A DNA stretch of 20,722 nucleotides from a virus. A program made the position numbers and the translations under genes. The stretch lies in IMG/VR virus record IMGVR_UViG_3300031757_000414, positions 1 through 20,722 of that record; one strand, 5' to 3'. This document shows, in pieces, positions 1 through 8,200 of the stretch (position 1 is the stretch's first letter; the number at the start of each line of letters is the position of its first letter). The notes below the pieces were generated by a model. That model was not told the DNA's origin. It made no database searches and saw only the letters and a program-made list of their open reading frames with translations.

Positions 1-55
1 CGGCTGCGGTGGCTGCTGCTCCATCAACATCAATCCTTCAAGTCCAAGTATTTAG
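1..55 (+). CDS. C-terminal end of an upstream phage protein (partial)
   Basis: The second reading frame is open from the window edge to a TAG at 53-55. It encodes about 17 residues beginning G-C-G-G-C-C and ending in N-P-S-S-P-S-I. The Gly/Cys-rich run looks like the extreme C-terminus of a virion or fibre-type protein, but too little is present to name it. The next gene starts 13 nt after the stop, on the same strand, which fits a shared virion operon. The alternative is that this is non-coding upstream sequence. Confidence 0.5.
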   Translation, partial: GCGGCCSININPSSPSI

Positions 56-68
56 TTAAGGAATCATT

Positions 69-437
69 ATGGCGACATATACAAAAACAAAATTATCTGC
101 TAGTACAGATGGTAGAGGCATTCTTGTCGCTACTACTGGCGAGCCAGGGACTACTATTCATACTGGTAGTTCTGTGGCAACAACCATAGACGAAGTATGG
201 CTTTATGCTGTCAACAAGAGTAGTGCCACAGATTACAAGTTAACTGTTCAGTGGGGTGTTACAGGTGACGCTAATGACTGGATCGAGCAAACAGTTACGG
301 CTGAAACAGGATTGGTTCTTATTACTCCTGGTTTAATTCTCCAGGGAAATGCTAGTGCTGCTTTGGTAGTTAGAGCGTTTGCTGAGAATGCGGCGAATGT
401 TATTCTTCATGGTTATGTAAATCAGATCACAGTCTAG
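69..437 (+). CDS. Small beta-rich putative virion protein
   Basis: This 122-aa protein is preceded by an AAGGAA Shine-Dalgarno about 6 nt before the ATG. It alternates Thr/Val/Ala-rich strands with short turns, has no membrane segment and no Cys, and ends in a beta-type tail (NVILHGYVNQITV). This composition is typical of small phage beta-sandwich proteins such as head decoration, tail-associated or fibre-base proteins. It sits directly upstream of the glycine-rich fibre-like gene, 12 nt away, in a run of virion genes. Nothing identifies its exact position in the particle. The structural role is inferred from composition and context, not from a recognised catalytic or binding motif. Confidence 0.6.
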   Translation: MATYTKTKLSASTDGRGILVATTGEPGTTIHTGSSVATTIDEVWLYAVNKSSATDYKLTVQWGVTGDANDWIEQTVTAETGLVLITPGLILQGNASAALVVRAFAENAANVILHGYVNQITV

Positions 438-449
438 CTAGGAATCTGA

Positions 450-1364
450 ATGTCGTTTAATCAGTTCCGTACTAACCCAAGTCAGGCTGCCAGCAACTTT
501 AAGGGTAGGTCGTCTACTCTTAAAGGCTGGCCGTCTACCGCTGTTTCTACTTGGATGAACGGCGGGTTGTTTGGTAGTGGCCCAGTGGAATTTTCTGGTG
601 GGTCTAGTTCCGTTGTGGGTGATTATACTTATGTGACGTATGCGTCAAGTGGGACGATTACTTGTGTTAGCGGTGGCGAAATTGATTTGTTAGTCGTTGG
701 CGCTGGCGGCGGAATGGGCGCTGCGACTGGTCAGAATACTGGCGGTGGCGGTGGTGGCGGTTGTCTTGCTGGTACTACTGTCACCGTAGAAGCAGGCGAT
801 TACACTTTAACTATTGGTGCTACCCCTGTTCTCAATACTGGCGACCCTGGTGGTGATACCCACATCCTTATAGCTGGCTGGAATCTTTACGCATGTGGCG
901 GCGGTAACGGCGGCTACGGCGGCTACGCAAATTGTACTTCTGGTGGAGGAGGAGGAGCGACAGGTCAAGTAACTCCTTACCAGCGTGCAGGTGGAGCAGG
1001 TGGCGGTGGGGGTAGTTGGTACGGCTACTGTTCTGGTGGCCCTGGCTATGGTTCAGTAACCGCAAGTGCTGGTACTGGTAGCGGTGGAGGTACTTGGAGC
1101 ACCATTACAGCAGGTAACGGTAACGGGAGTTATAACTCTTACGAGAATAGAGGCGGCGGTGGCGGCAGTGGCAGCGGTAGCAGTTCTTTTAGCGCAGATG
1201 GCCCTGCTGGTTATACGTGGTTAGATGGCAATACGTACAGTGCTGGTGGTGATGGAGGTGGCACAAACAGTCCTGAGGCTACTGCTTACGGACGAGGCCA
1301 AGGTTATTACAACCAACTCGGTCAAAATGGTGTCTTTATCGTACGGTATTTAACGGACGGGTAG
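450..1364 (+). CDS. Glycine-rich tail fibre/adhesin-like protein
   Basis: This is a 304-aa protein with AGGA about 8 nt before the ATG. The N-terminal ~45 residues (FNQFRTNPSQAASNFKGRSS region) are non-repetitive and may anchor the protein. A short beta segment (YTYVTYASSGTITC) leads into DLLVVGAGGG at about residues 79-88. A long Gly/Ser/Tyr/Asn-rich region with several G5-G7 runs follows, and the protein closes with NGVFIVRYLTDG. The order VVGAGGG, Gly-rich body, then a terminal V-x-I-R-Y strand is characteristic of the glycine-rich domain in phage tail fibres and adhesins, which can form polyglycine-II-like bundles. It is probably a receptor-binding or fibre-tip component. The DNA is low-complexity with many GGT/GGC repeats, so this region is prone to slippage and to false ORFs on the other strand. 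Family assignment is from motif memory. Confidence 0.7.
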   Translation: MSFNQFRTNPSQAASNFKGRSSTLKGWPSTAVSTWMNGGLFGSGPVEFSGGSSSVVGDYTYVTYASSGTITCVSGGEIDLLVVGAGGGMGAATGQNTGGGGGGGCLAGTTVTVEAGDYTLTIGATPVLNTGDPGGDTHILIAGWNLYACGGGNGGYGGYANCTSGGGGGATGQVTPYQRAGGAGGGGGSWYGYCSGGPGYGSVTASAGTGSGGGTWSTITAGNGNGSYNSYENRGGGGGSGSGSSSFSADGPAGYTWLDGNTYSAGGDGGGTNSPEATAYGRGQGYYNQLGQNGVFIVRYLTDG

Positions 1365-1367
1365 CTG

Positions 1368-1733
1368 ATGAGAACTTTTGCTGAAGTAGATGGAAACAAC
1401 CTTGTAGTTAATGTTGCTATCTTTGGAGATGATAAAACTCCTGTAGATTTAGGGTGGTCTGGGTGGTATGAAACCGCAGAGAACATTCGCAAAAACCCAG
1501 CAGGAGTTGGTTCGACGTTTGTTCCAGAAGCAGACGGCTATCCTCTCGGATTGTTTTATCCTCGATCTCCACATAACGGATGGGTGTTAGACGCTAACTA
1601 TGAGTGGGGTCCACCTGCTGACAAACCTTACCCAGATGGCTATGGCGAACCACCTAACACTTGGTGGTGGGATGATCTGATTGAGGACTGGGATGAGAAA
1701 ACTCCTGTGCCCGAGGAAGAGGAAGAGGAATGA
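1368..1733 (+). CDS. Small tail-type phage protein with polyglutamate tail
   Basis: This 121-aa protein starts 3 nt after the previous stop. The body has V-V-N-V near residues 13-16, then NPAGVGSTFVPEADGYP, followed by Pro-rich text around P-H-N-G-W-V-L-D and a Trp cluster (NTWWWDD). The layout of a V-V-N-V strand, a G-x-x-(F/Y)-x-x-E-x-D turn and an N-x-W-V-L-D strand recalls short proteins found next to tail fibres in many cyanophage-like and marine phages. Their function is unclear, with fibre assembly or attachment suspected. The last six residues are all Glu and are encoded by an exact three-copy GAGGAA repeat that also supplies the ribosome binding site of the next gene. Its role is inferred from neighbours and resemblance only. 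Confidence 0.6.
   Translation: MRTFAEVDGNNLVVNVAIFGDDKTPVDLGWSGWYETAENIRKNPAGVGSTFVPEADGYPLGLFYPRSPHNGWVLDANYEWGPPADKPYPDGYGEPPNTWWWDDLIEDWDEKTPVPEEEEEE
1713..1730 (+). promoter_or_regulatory. Triple GAGGAA repeat: Glu tail plus ribosome binding site
   Basis: Three perfect tandem copies of GAGGAA encode the C-terminal Glu6 of the upstream gene. They end on the A of the ATG at 1730. The repeat gives several overlapping Shine-Dalgarno cores (GAGGA) at suitable spacing for the microprotein at 1730-1882. The dual use is visible in the sequence; the effect on translation is inferred. Confidence 0.6.
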
Positions 1734-1882
1734 TTGACATAGGGCTAGAAGACGTAATCGCCCACCTTTCCCCTATGGGTCAGATGGAGTGGGAGAACGC
1801 TGTGTTGCGAACACAGTTGGAGCAGTTGGAGGCAGCGCAATGTACTTGCGACTGTTGTTGTGGGACATCAGAGCCCACGTAG
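1730..1882 (+). CDS. 50-aa coiled-coil microprotein with Cys cluster
   Basis: The ATG overlaps the TGA of the previous gene (ATGA) and sits behind three GAGGAA repeats, so translation is probably coupled. The protein begins MIDIGLEDVI and has a short amphipathic helix with heptad-like leucines (ENAVLRTQLEQLEA). It then has a cysteine cluster C-T-C-D-C-C-C at residues 38-44 before ending at residue 50. Small phage proteins with a helix of this kind are common between fibre and internal-protein genes, but this one is not recognised. Five cysteines in seven residues suggest metal binding or disulfide cross-linking; that is inference. It was kept because of the strong start signal and because it fills the gap between two real genes. 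Confidence 0.6.
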   Translation: MIDIGLEDVIAHLSPMGQMEWENAVLRTQLEQLEAAQCTCDCCCGTSEPT

Positions 1883-1898
1883 ATGAGGTGATCTAGGT

Positions 1899-3245
1899 AT
1901 GGCGTCGATTGTTGAGCCAGTGGGAACGATGGGGCCAGGGCGCCGCAAGTCAACCCCTAACCGAAACTTGTATAGCGCTGGGATCCCAAGTCTTCCAGCA
2001 CAGAACCCGAATCGTTTCGAACGGCATCCGATAGAGGCTGAACCCTACCGTCCATCGACGATCCAACCAAATCCTAATGATTGGATCATGCCTTACACCC
2101 CGCCGACGCAACCAAACCCTGATGTCATTCAGCGACTTGGGCAAGAGTCACAGGGACCCATCCCAGAGTTCACCCCCGAGCCTGTACGCCCCACAAAGGG
2201 AACTCACATAGCTGATGCTGCGACAGCTGCGCTGCAATATATGAGCCGGCGTGATTCCGATGTGGATCGTTGGGGCGCTTACCAGCGGCCTGATGGTGCG
2301 CCCTATGGAACTGGTGATGTTGTCAAGGCCGGTATCCCTGGAACGCCGAACGCCAAGCGAATCAATGATGCGATAGTAGAGATCCAACGTCGAGCAGCTA
2401 TTGACCAACTCGGTATGCCGCAGAGCCGTTTACACAGTTCAGGTCAGGACATGGAATCGGCGCTGAAGACACGCGGCATGACTGACTATCCGCTGGATAT
2501 TCCCGTTGACCGAAGAGTGACCGACTACCCGACTGATATCCCAATGGGGTGGTACCCGCAAGACGACACAGGACGCTACCAACGCGAACTAGATCTATGG
2601 GCTTTAACTGATGGCCTAAAAAATCAGCGTGACTTAGACGCCCAGTACCTGGGCATCGATATGACGCCGAAGGTTCTGTCAAGCGGAATTCGAACCAGCA
2701 CAGAAAGCGAAGCCCTTGGAGGGGACAATAACCTGCCAGTGAAGACAAGCGATCAGCAGAGTGCTGTTCTTGGCGGGTTGGGCAGCCAAATTGCTCCTGG
2801 CAGTCTTACGGGGAAACCCAAATTTGGGTCAGCCGACTACGGGTCACCCACCTATGGTGGCTATTTGGCCCCCGAACTCATTGCTTTAAAAGCAAAGCTT
2901 GCGAATTCTTACCGCATGAAGCAGCGGGCAATGCGTGACAGAGCGATGTATCACGACGATGCGTCAAGAGACTTCAACAAAAAAATTAATGAGGTCGGAG
3001 CGCAATATAATCGGCGAGGTCTTGGGCCTGACACTGGTCTGATTTCTCGTGACAAGGGCCGTTTGGGTGAGTCCCATATTCGCGGGTTGGGTCGCTACGA
3101 CATCAGCTACGGCGACTATATGGAAGACAGGGCAGTGCAGGATGATGCTGCTCGCCGGCAAGCATTCCTTAACGCAATGCAAAAATATCAAGCAGATGTC
3201 GCTTTGAGGGCGGCAATGAAGCCAAACATTATGGAGGCTTTCTAA
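1899..3245 (+). CDS. Proline-rich virion-associated protein, unknown function
   Basis: This 448-aa protein is preceded by a GAGGTGA Shine-Dalgarno. The N-terminal ~100 residues are rich in Pro/Asn/Arg and look disordered (P-A-Q-N-P-N-R, YTPPTQPNPD). A short internal duplication, TDYPLDIP and TDYPTDIP, lies at about residues 195-202 and 208-215. The C-terminal ~120 residues are helical and charged, with an Ala/Lys/Arg/Gln-rich stretch from about 330 (ALKAKLANSYRMKQRAMRDR). No catalytic motif, signal peptide or membrane segment is visible. The stop overlaps the next start (TAATG). Together with the 665- and 1640-aa proteins it forms a size-graded set just upstream of the lysis genes, as ejection (internal core) proteins do in T7-like phages. 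That role is inference from position only. Confidence 0.6.
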   Translation: MASIVEPVGTMGPGRRKSTPNRNLYSAGIPSLPAQNPNRFERHPIEAEPYRPSTIQPNPNDWIMPYTPPTQPNPDVIQRLGQESQGPIPEFTPEPVRPTKGTHIADAATAALQYMSRRDSDVDRWGAYQRPDGAPYGTGDVVKAGIPGTPNAKRINDAIVEIQRRAAIDQLGMPQSRLHSSGQDMESALKTRGMTDYPLDIPVDRRVTDYPTDIPMGWYPQDDTGRYQRELDLWALTDGLKNQRDLDAQYLGIDMTPKVLSSGIRTSTESEALGGDNNLPVKTSDQQSAVLGGLGSQIAPGSLTGKPKFGSADYGSPTYGGYLAPELIALKAKLANSYRMKQRAMRDRAMYHDDASRDFNKKINEVGAQYNRRGLGPDTGLISRDKGRLGESHIRGLGRYDISYGDYMEDRAVQDDAARRQAFLNAMQKYQADVALRAAMKPNIMEAF

Positions 3246-5242
3246 TGGGCGTCGGGAATATGACTCCTGAAGAGGCTCGCTATTTATACGAGCATTACGA
3301 ACCCGAATCGTTTCGGAAGCGTTCCACTCCCCGCGTGTACGGGCCAGCCGATTTTCCCTCAGGCTGGGATACCGACCGCCCCCCGATCAGTATGCCTAGT
3401 TCAGATATGTCGTACAACTTTGATGGGTTGGAACAACGAAGGCTTCCCCCTAGTAGTGCTTCCCTCGAGGAAGACCTGTACGCCATGCTCAACCAAAGCG
3501 CTCAAGACACTCACGCTTTAGATGCAGGGTTTGCGTCTGATCAGCGCGATCGCCTGTTGGGGTTGATGGTCCCTGAAGCTGGTGGTGTTCGCTCGGGCGG
3601 CTACCTGAACGAACTGAACGATTTGACGACGGGTAACATCGGCGCAATGAATGACCTGCAACTTGCAGGCATCGCAGATTTGTTGGCTGCTCAACAGGCT
3701 GGCGCTCAAGGCGTACATGGTGCGGTCACCTCAGGTGCGACGGGTCGCCAGAATCTGATTGGTGGACAGCAGGATGCCCGCATGGGTCGTGTCGGCGGTC
3801 AGATCGACAACTACGAGTCGATGATGCTTGGTGGTTACGGTGAGGAGGAAACTGCTGCCTTGGATTACCTATCTGGTGCTGAAGATATTCGGCGAGGAAT
3901 GAGTGCCGATTCGCGCAGAGAAAGTGTTCAGGGGTATGAGGATGCGAAACAGGCGAACATACGTCGCCAAAACAATTTAGCCCAGCACCTTGATCCGATG
4001 GTGTCTGCGGCTGGTGCCGAAACCACGGCTCTGTTGTCGCAATCAGCGAATGTTTCGTTGGAGTTCCAAGACATGATGATTGGGATCGATGAGCAGATCG
4101 CTATTGATCGTGCTTTGGGTGTGAAGTCTGAGTTCTCTAAGGTCAGACTTCAGTTGAAGCATGATGTGTGGAATGCTCGTACTCGTTTAGAGAACAGTGT
4201 GGCTGACACGAAAGATGCTGCCGCATTGCAAGCGTTTGACACGATTGCTGCTGCGGACGCTAGTTTGGCTGTAGCGTTGGGTGCTGCTGGAATTCAGAGT
4301 ACTGAGTCGTTGAATGCGGTTGCTCAGGCAACGCTGCAGCAGAAGAACGATCTTAGTTTGGCTATGTCGGGGGCACAGTTTCAGGCGAACGAGTCGTTCG
4401 CTGTTGACAAGTATGAAGCTGATAAGGCTTTGGTGACGCAGATCGACACGATTAAGGCTGCTGAAACCCAGGGCAAGATCGGGCGAGCAGAGGCTCGTGA
4501 GCAGATGTTGGCTGCTAAAGCGAAGGAGCAGCAGAGCTGGAATTTGAAGATGCGTCGTGGTGAGGAAACTGCGAAGTACCTTGGTTTCCCGCCTGAAGTT
4601 GCGGCTGCTTGGGGCGGTATGTCTGAGGCTCAACAAAAGGTGTACATCGAAACTCTGACCAGTGGTGACATCACTGTGCCTGTGGTTATTAATGGTGAAA
4701 CCGTTGATGTGACTATGAGTCCTGAGGCGTATTTCGAGATGGAAGATCGAAACACTGGTCGTGCTTTACAGATGGCAGAGCAACAGCAGGACGCCTACGA
4801 GTTTGAGCAGAGCTCTCTTGACGATATGGATTTGATTGAGCAGTTGATGGCTGCTGGCGTTCCAATAAACAGCGAAACACTCAAATCTATTTTGGATATA
4901 TATGCGGAAGCAGATAAAGCGCCGCCAACTGATCTTTTGCTTGCGATGTTGGAAGGTGACTCATCCTTACAGGCAGAAGCGCAGGCTGCAGAAGTTGCTG
5001 CTGGGGAGCAAGCGCAACGTCAAGCGTTGATTGATTCCATTGTCAAAGATTCAAGCGGTAGGACTCGCTCTGAGGGAGCAGCGCCTTCAGGCACCGATTT
5101 TCGCACAGGGGGGTTGCAAGACATCATTAACGCCATTCTCGGCAGGTCACCTGACATCGACAAACAGATCGCTGAACAGACGGGGAACTCTAACGGAGGC
5201 ATGCTAAGCCGCGGAGATATTCTCCAAGGCGGTTCATGGTGA
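3245..5242 (+). CDS. Ala/Gln-rich helical virion protein, possible ejection/core protein
   Basis: This 665-aa protein starts on the A of the previous TAA (TAATG overlap). After a Pro-rich first ~80 residues it is almost entirely helical, with long Ala/Gln/Glu-rich stretches between about 80 and 490 (ANIRRQNNLAQHLDPMVSAA, LGRAEAREQ-type text). A more compact segment with ITVPVVINGETVDVTMSPEA near residue 480 and a Ser/Gly-rich C-terminus follow. No membrane segment or enzyme signature is seen. Composition and location fit an elongated internal virion protein or a tape-measure-like component. It lies 1 nt upstream of the 1640-aa gene, so the two are almost certainly co-translated. The ejection-protein idea rests on gene order rather than homology. 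Confidence 0.6.
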   Translation: MGVGNMTPEEARYLYEHYEPESFRKRSTPRVYGPADFPSGWDTDRPPISMPSSDMSYNFDGLEQRRLPPSSASLEEDLYAMLNQSAQDTHALDAGFASDQRDRLLGLMVPEAGGVRSGGYLNELNDLTTGNIGAMNDLQLAGIADLLAAQQAGAQGVHGAVTSGATGRQNLIGGQQDARMGRVGGQIDNYESMMLGGYGEEETAALDYLSGAEDIRRGMSADSRRESVQGYEDAKQANIRRQNNLAQHLDPMVSAAGAETTALLSQSANVSLEFQDMMIGIDEQIAIDRALGVKSEFSKVRLQLKHDVWNARTRLENSVADTKDAAALQAFDTIAAADASLAVALGAAGIQSTESLNAVAQATLQQKNDLSLAMSGAQFQANESFAVDKYEADKALVTQIDTIKAAETQGKIGRAEAREQMLAAKAKEQQSWNLKMRRGEETAKYLGFPPEVAAAWGGMSEAQQKVYIETLTSGDITVPVVINGETVDVTMSPEAYFEMEDRNTGRALQMAEQQQDAYEFEQSSLDDMDLIEQLMAAGVPINSETLKSILDIYAEADKAPPTDLLLAMLEGDSSLQAEAQAAEVAAGEQAQRQALIDSIVKDSSGRTRSEGAAPSGTDFRTGGLQDIINAILGRSPDIDKQIAEQTGNSNGGMLSRGDILQGGSW

Positions 5243-5243
5243 T

Positions 5244-8200
5244 ATGGCCGACAGGGCCGATATCCTTGCTGGTCTTGGAACGAGATCGGACATCATCAAC
5301 ACTGGTCGAACCAAAGGCAGCAACAGGGCTGCCATCATGGGGGCGTTGCCTATCGGTAGCCCTACGTCGTACACAGGGATGCTTGATGACGCCCTAATAA
5401 AACTCGAAGAGCAGGGGCTGTTGACAACTCCAGTCCCGTCTCTACGTTTCGACATACCTGAGGCCGGCTACCCCAGAGGCGACCTGCTAGATATCGAGAA
5501 AGCTGACAAGCCGCGATCATTACTGGGTCGAGCCAAGGGATCTGCTGGCATGAAAGCGTTGCGTTTCGGCGTATCCATTCCTGCGTCAACAGCGATGGAA
5601 ACAATGGACCTACTCACAGGCCAGGGACCGTCAGCGAAAGACTGGTGGAAACAGTCGTTCAATGAACCTATCGGATGGCGTCATGTACGTGAGAAACACC
5701 CAGATGTGTACAAGTGGGGCGCTCTTCCCGTTCAACCCTTTGCTCCTCTCTTTTGGATACCTGCGACTCTCGACCTAGCGGGCTGGGAAACGGGAGCAGA
5801 TTTCGCTGCCGACATGACATTCGATCTTTGGAATGTTGCCGGCGGTTTGGGAAAGTTTGCTGGTTGGACCAGAGGCGCCGCTGGTATAGCTGACGACTTG
5901 GTGGAAGCGGCTGGCAGGGTAGGTGGGCGTGAAGGTGTGTTCGCTGCAGGTAGCGCACAGCAGGAAGTGGCACTTGTTGCTTCAGGGATTATACGTCGAG
6001 AGAAGTCTATTTCTGCTGGTGTCAGATATTTGAACAAGACTCCTGCTGGTCAGGAAGTCATGCGGGTCATGGGTATCACCCCTGGCATACGGTTCCGTGT
6101 CCCAGGTACTGGGCCTGTTACCCGCTGGTTTGGTTTAGATCGTTTGCCAGGAGTTGGTAAACGCGTGGCTGCGGTAAGGGCACGCCAAACCCCAGAGTTC
6201 TATAAGCGAGCAGCGAAAGTCACTGATGAAGAACTTGCTGCAGAAATTTTGCGGCAACGTCAGGCCCATAAACCGTTCGATTGGTGGCGTATCGGCGACG
6301 ACGCAGTCGTCAATCCGAACGATCCTATTCAGACTCTTGCTCGTCGTTCTTCGAAGCAACCAATCGAGTTGGTGATTCCTGGGCAAAAGGGCAGCGTCGG
6401 TGTTGCTCACGTAATGGATGCTCCGATTCGGGGCCGCAATGCTTTACGGGGAATAAATCCTGAGAAGTGGGATGCGGCGATGAAGATGGCGCTCCCAGCG
6501 ATGTTCACCAGTCCATACAAATTCTTGGATACTTTCATCAATTCCGATAATCCTATCGTCGGGTTTGTTGGTGCCCGTATCAAAGAGGCTGGCCGTAACG
6601 CTGACTGGCGTTCCCGCGATTTTAACGCCGAGCTAGTTAATCGGGTTCAGAAAGCTTTGAACGAAGCCAATGTTTTGAATAAGAATCTTGCGAAGGGCGA
6701 TGCGCTTCAAGAGTTGGCGTACATGGATGACATTTGGATTCGTGGTGCTGACGGGGAGATTCTGTCACGTAGACCACAGGTCGCTACTGGTGATCTTGGT
6801 GCGTTGACTGACGACGAGTTGACGAACCTGTTCGACCTTGTGAAACAGGTTGAGATTTTCACACGGGAAACCCAGATGGCTGCCCGTGGAGCAGAGTTCA
6901 AGATGAGTGTCGATGAGATCCTCGAGATGGAGGGTGCGTATCAGCCGCGCCTCCCCACTGAAGAGGGCTACGAGATGCTTGGCAAAGAAAGCAGTGGCGA
7001 GTTACCTCACGGGAAAATCAAATTCGAGGGACGTTTCGAAGCATCAAACTTGAAGGACCGCAAGATAAGAGTTGGTGACCCTGTTGATCTGATTGACCCT
7101 AAGACTGGTCAGAAGGTTCGTGTCCTTGATGAGGTGTTGGATCCGCGGGAGTCGGGTCGTTCTGTTGTCAAGCAGGTGAATGATGCCGCTAATGAAGCGG
7201 GACTCCCTCAGGTGTATGAAACATCTTTCTTGGAGACATGGGGCCGTTACGGCAATGTCATGGGTGACGACTACAGGCTTCGTCTCATAGAGAACGAGTT
7301 CGAGAAGCTCGGGTTGATCATCGATGACCGTGAGGCTTTGACGAAGTTGGGGAAGATTCGGGACAACATAGGGAAAATAGAACCCAAGGTCAACAAAGCC
7401 AAAGACTTAGTGGTTAAGGCTCGGAAGGAAGCTAAAGATTTTGATAGGAAACGTCGGGAGGCATGGAAGGGAGATTCGCGGCCACGGTTCCCTAACAGTG
7501 AAGATGGATTACGAACTGCGGTGAAGATGGAGCAGGCTTTCAACGAGAAGTCTGCTTTGAGTGCCGAGTTAGAGATCATTGATGCTGAACTTGATGTGGT
7601 TCGGGCACAGTTACGTGACCTACCCAAGGACGGTGCGAATAATTCGATTAAGAACAAACAGTATTTGGATGCTGTTGAGCGAGCCAACGAGTTGGCTGCT
7701 CGAGTACGTGCGATTGAAGATATGCGTAAAGCCATCGATGAGGTGGTCGACACGTTGCAACGTATGCGTGCTCTTGAACAGGCTGGTGATCCCAGGAATC
7801 TGACACCCGAGGCTCGGGTCATGTCGAGAGCCCGCCGTGGTGTGACGGCTGACGACGAGGCAGTCCCCTTCGTCATGTATCAGGAACTTGATGACATCCT
7901 GGCTGCCCAGTTGGACCGTATCGAAACTCAGGTAATACCGTCGGTTCGCGAACTAGCTGAACGGTTCGGTTTCGCCACTAGAGAGGCAGAACAACTACAG
8001 GATTTGGTAGCGGCCAGTCGAGGCGAACTACGTGTAGCCCGCAACAGGAAACAGAAGATCGATTCCCGAGTCAAAGTATTTAATGACCGAATTAGAGAGT
8101 TCAAAGATCTGGACTCAGAGTTGGGGTATGAAACTCAACTCGCTTCAGCTAACCCAGATATTCCTTTAGAGCAGCAACTCCTTATTGCTCAAACCAATTT

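Noticed and set aside
700-1200. Tandem GGT/GGC repeats considered as a CRISPR-like or regulatory array
   Set aside because: They are irregular codon-level repeats encoding polyglycine in an open frame, with no spacers.
4187-4636. 149-aa minus-strand ORF inside the 665-aa gene
   Set aside because: Ser/Leu/Arg-rich antisense text without conserved features; the plus frame is continuous and packed with its neighbours.
7271-7876. 201-aa minus-strand ORF inside the giant virion gene
   Set aside because: Ser/Arg/Leu-rich antisense of coiled-coil codons, with no ribosome binding site or motif.
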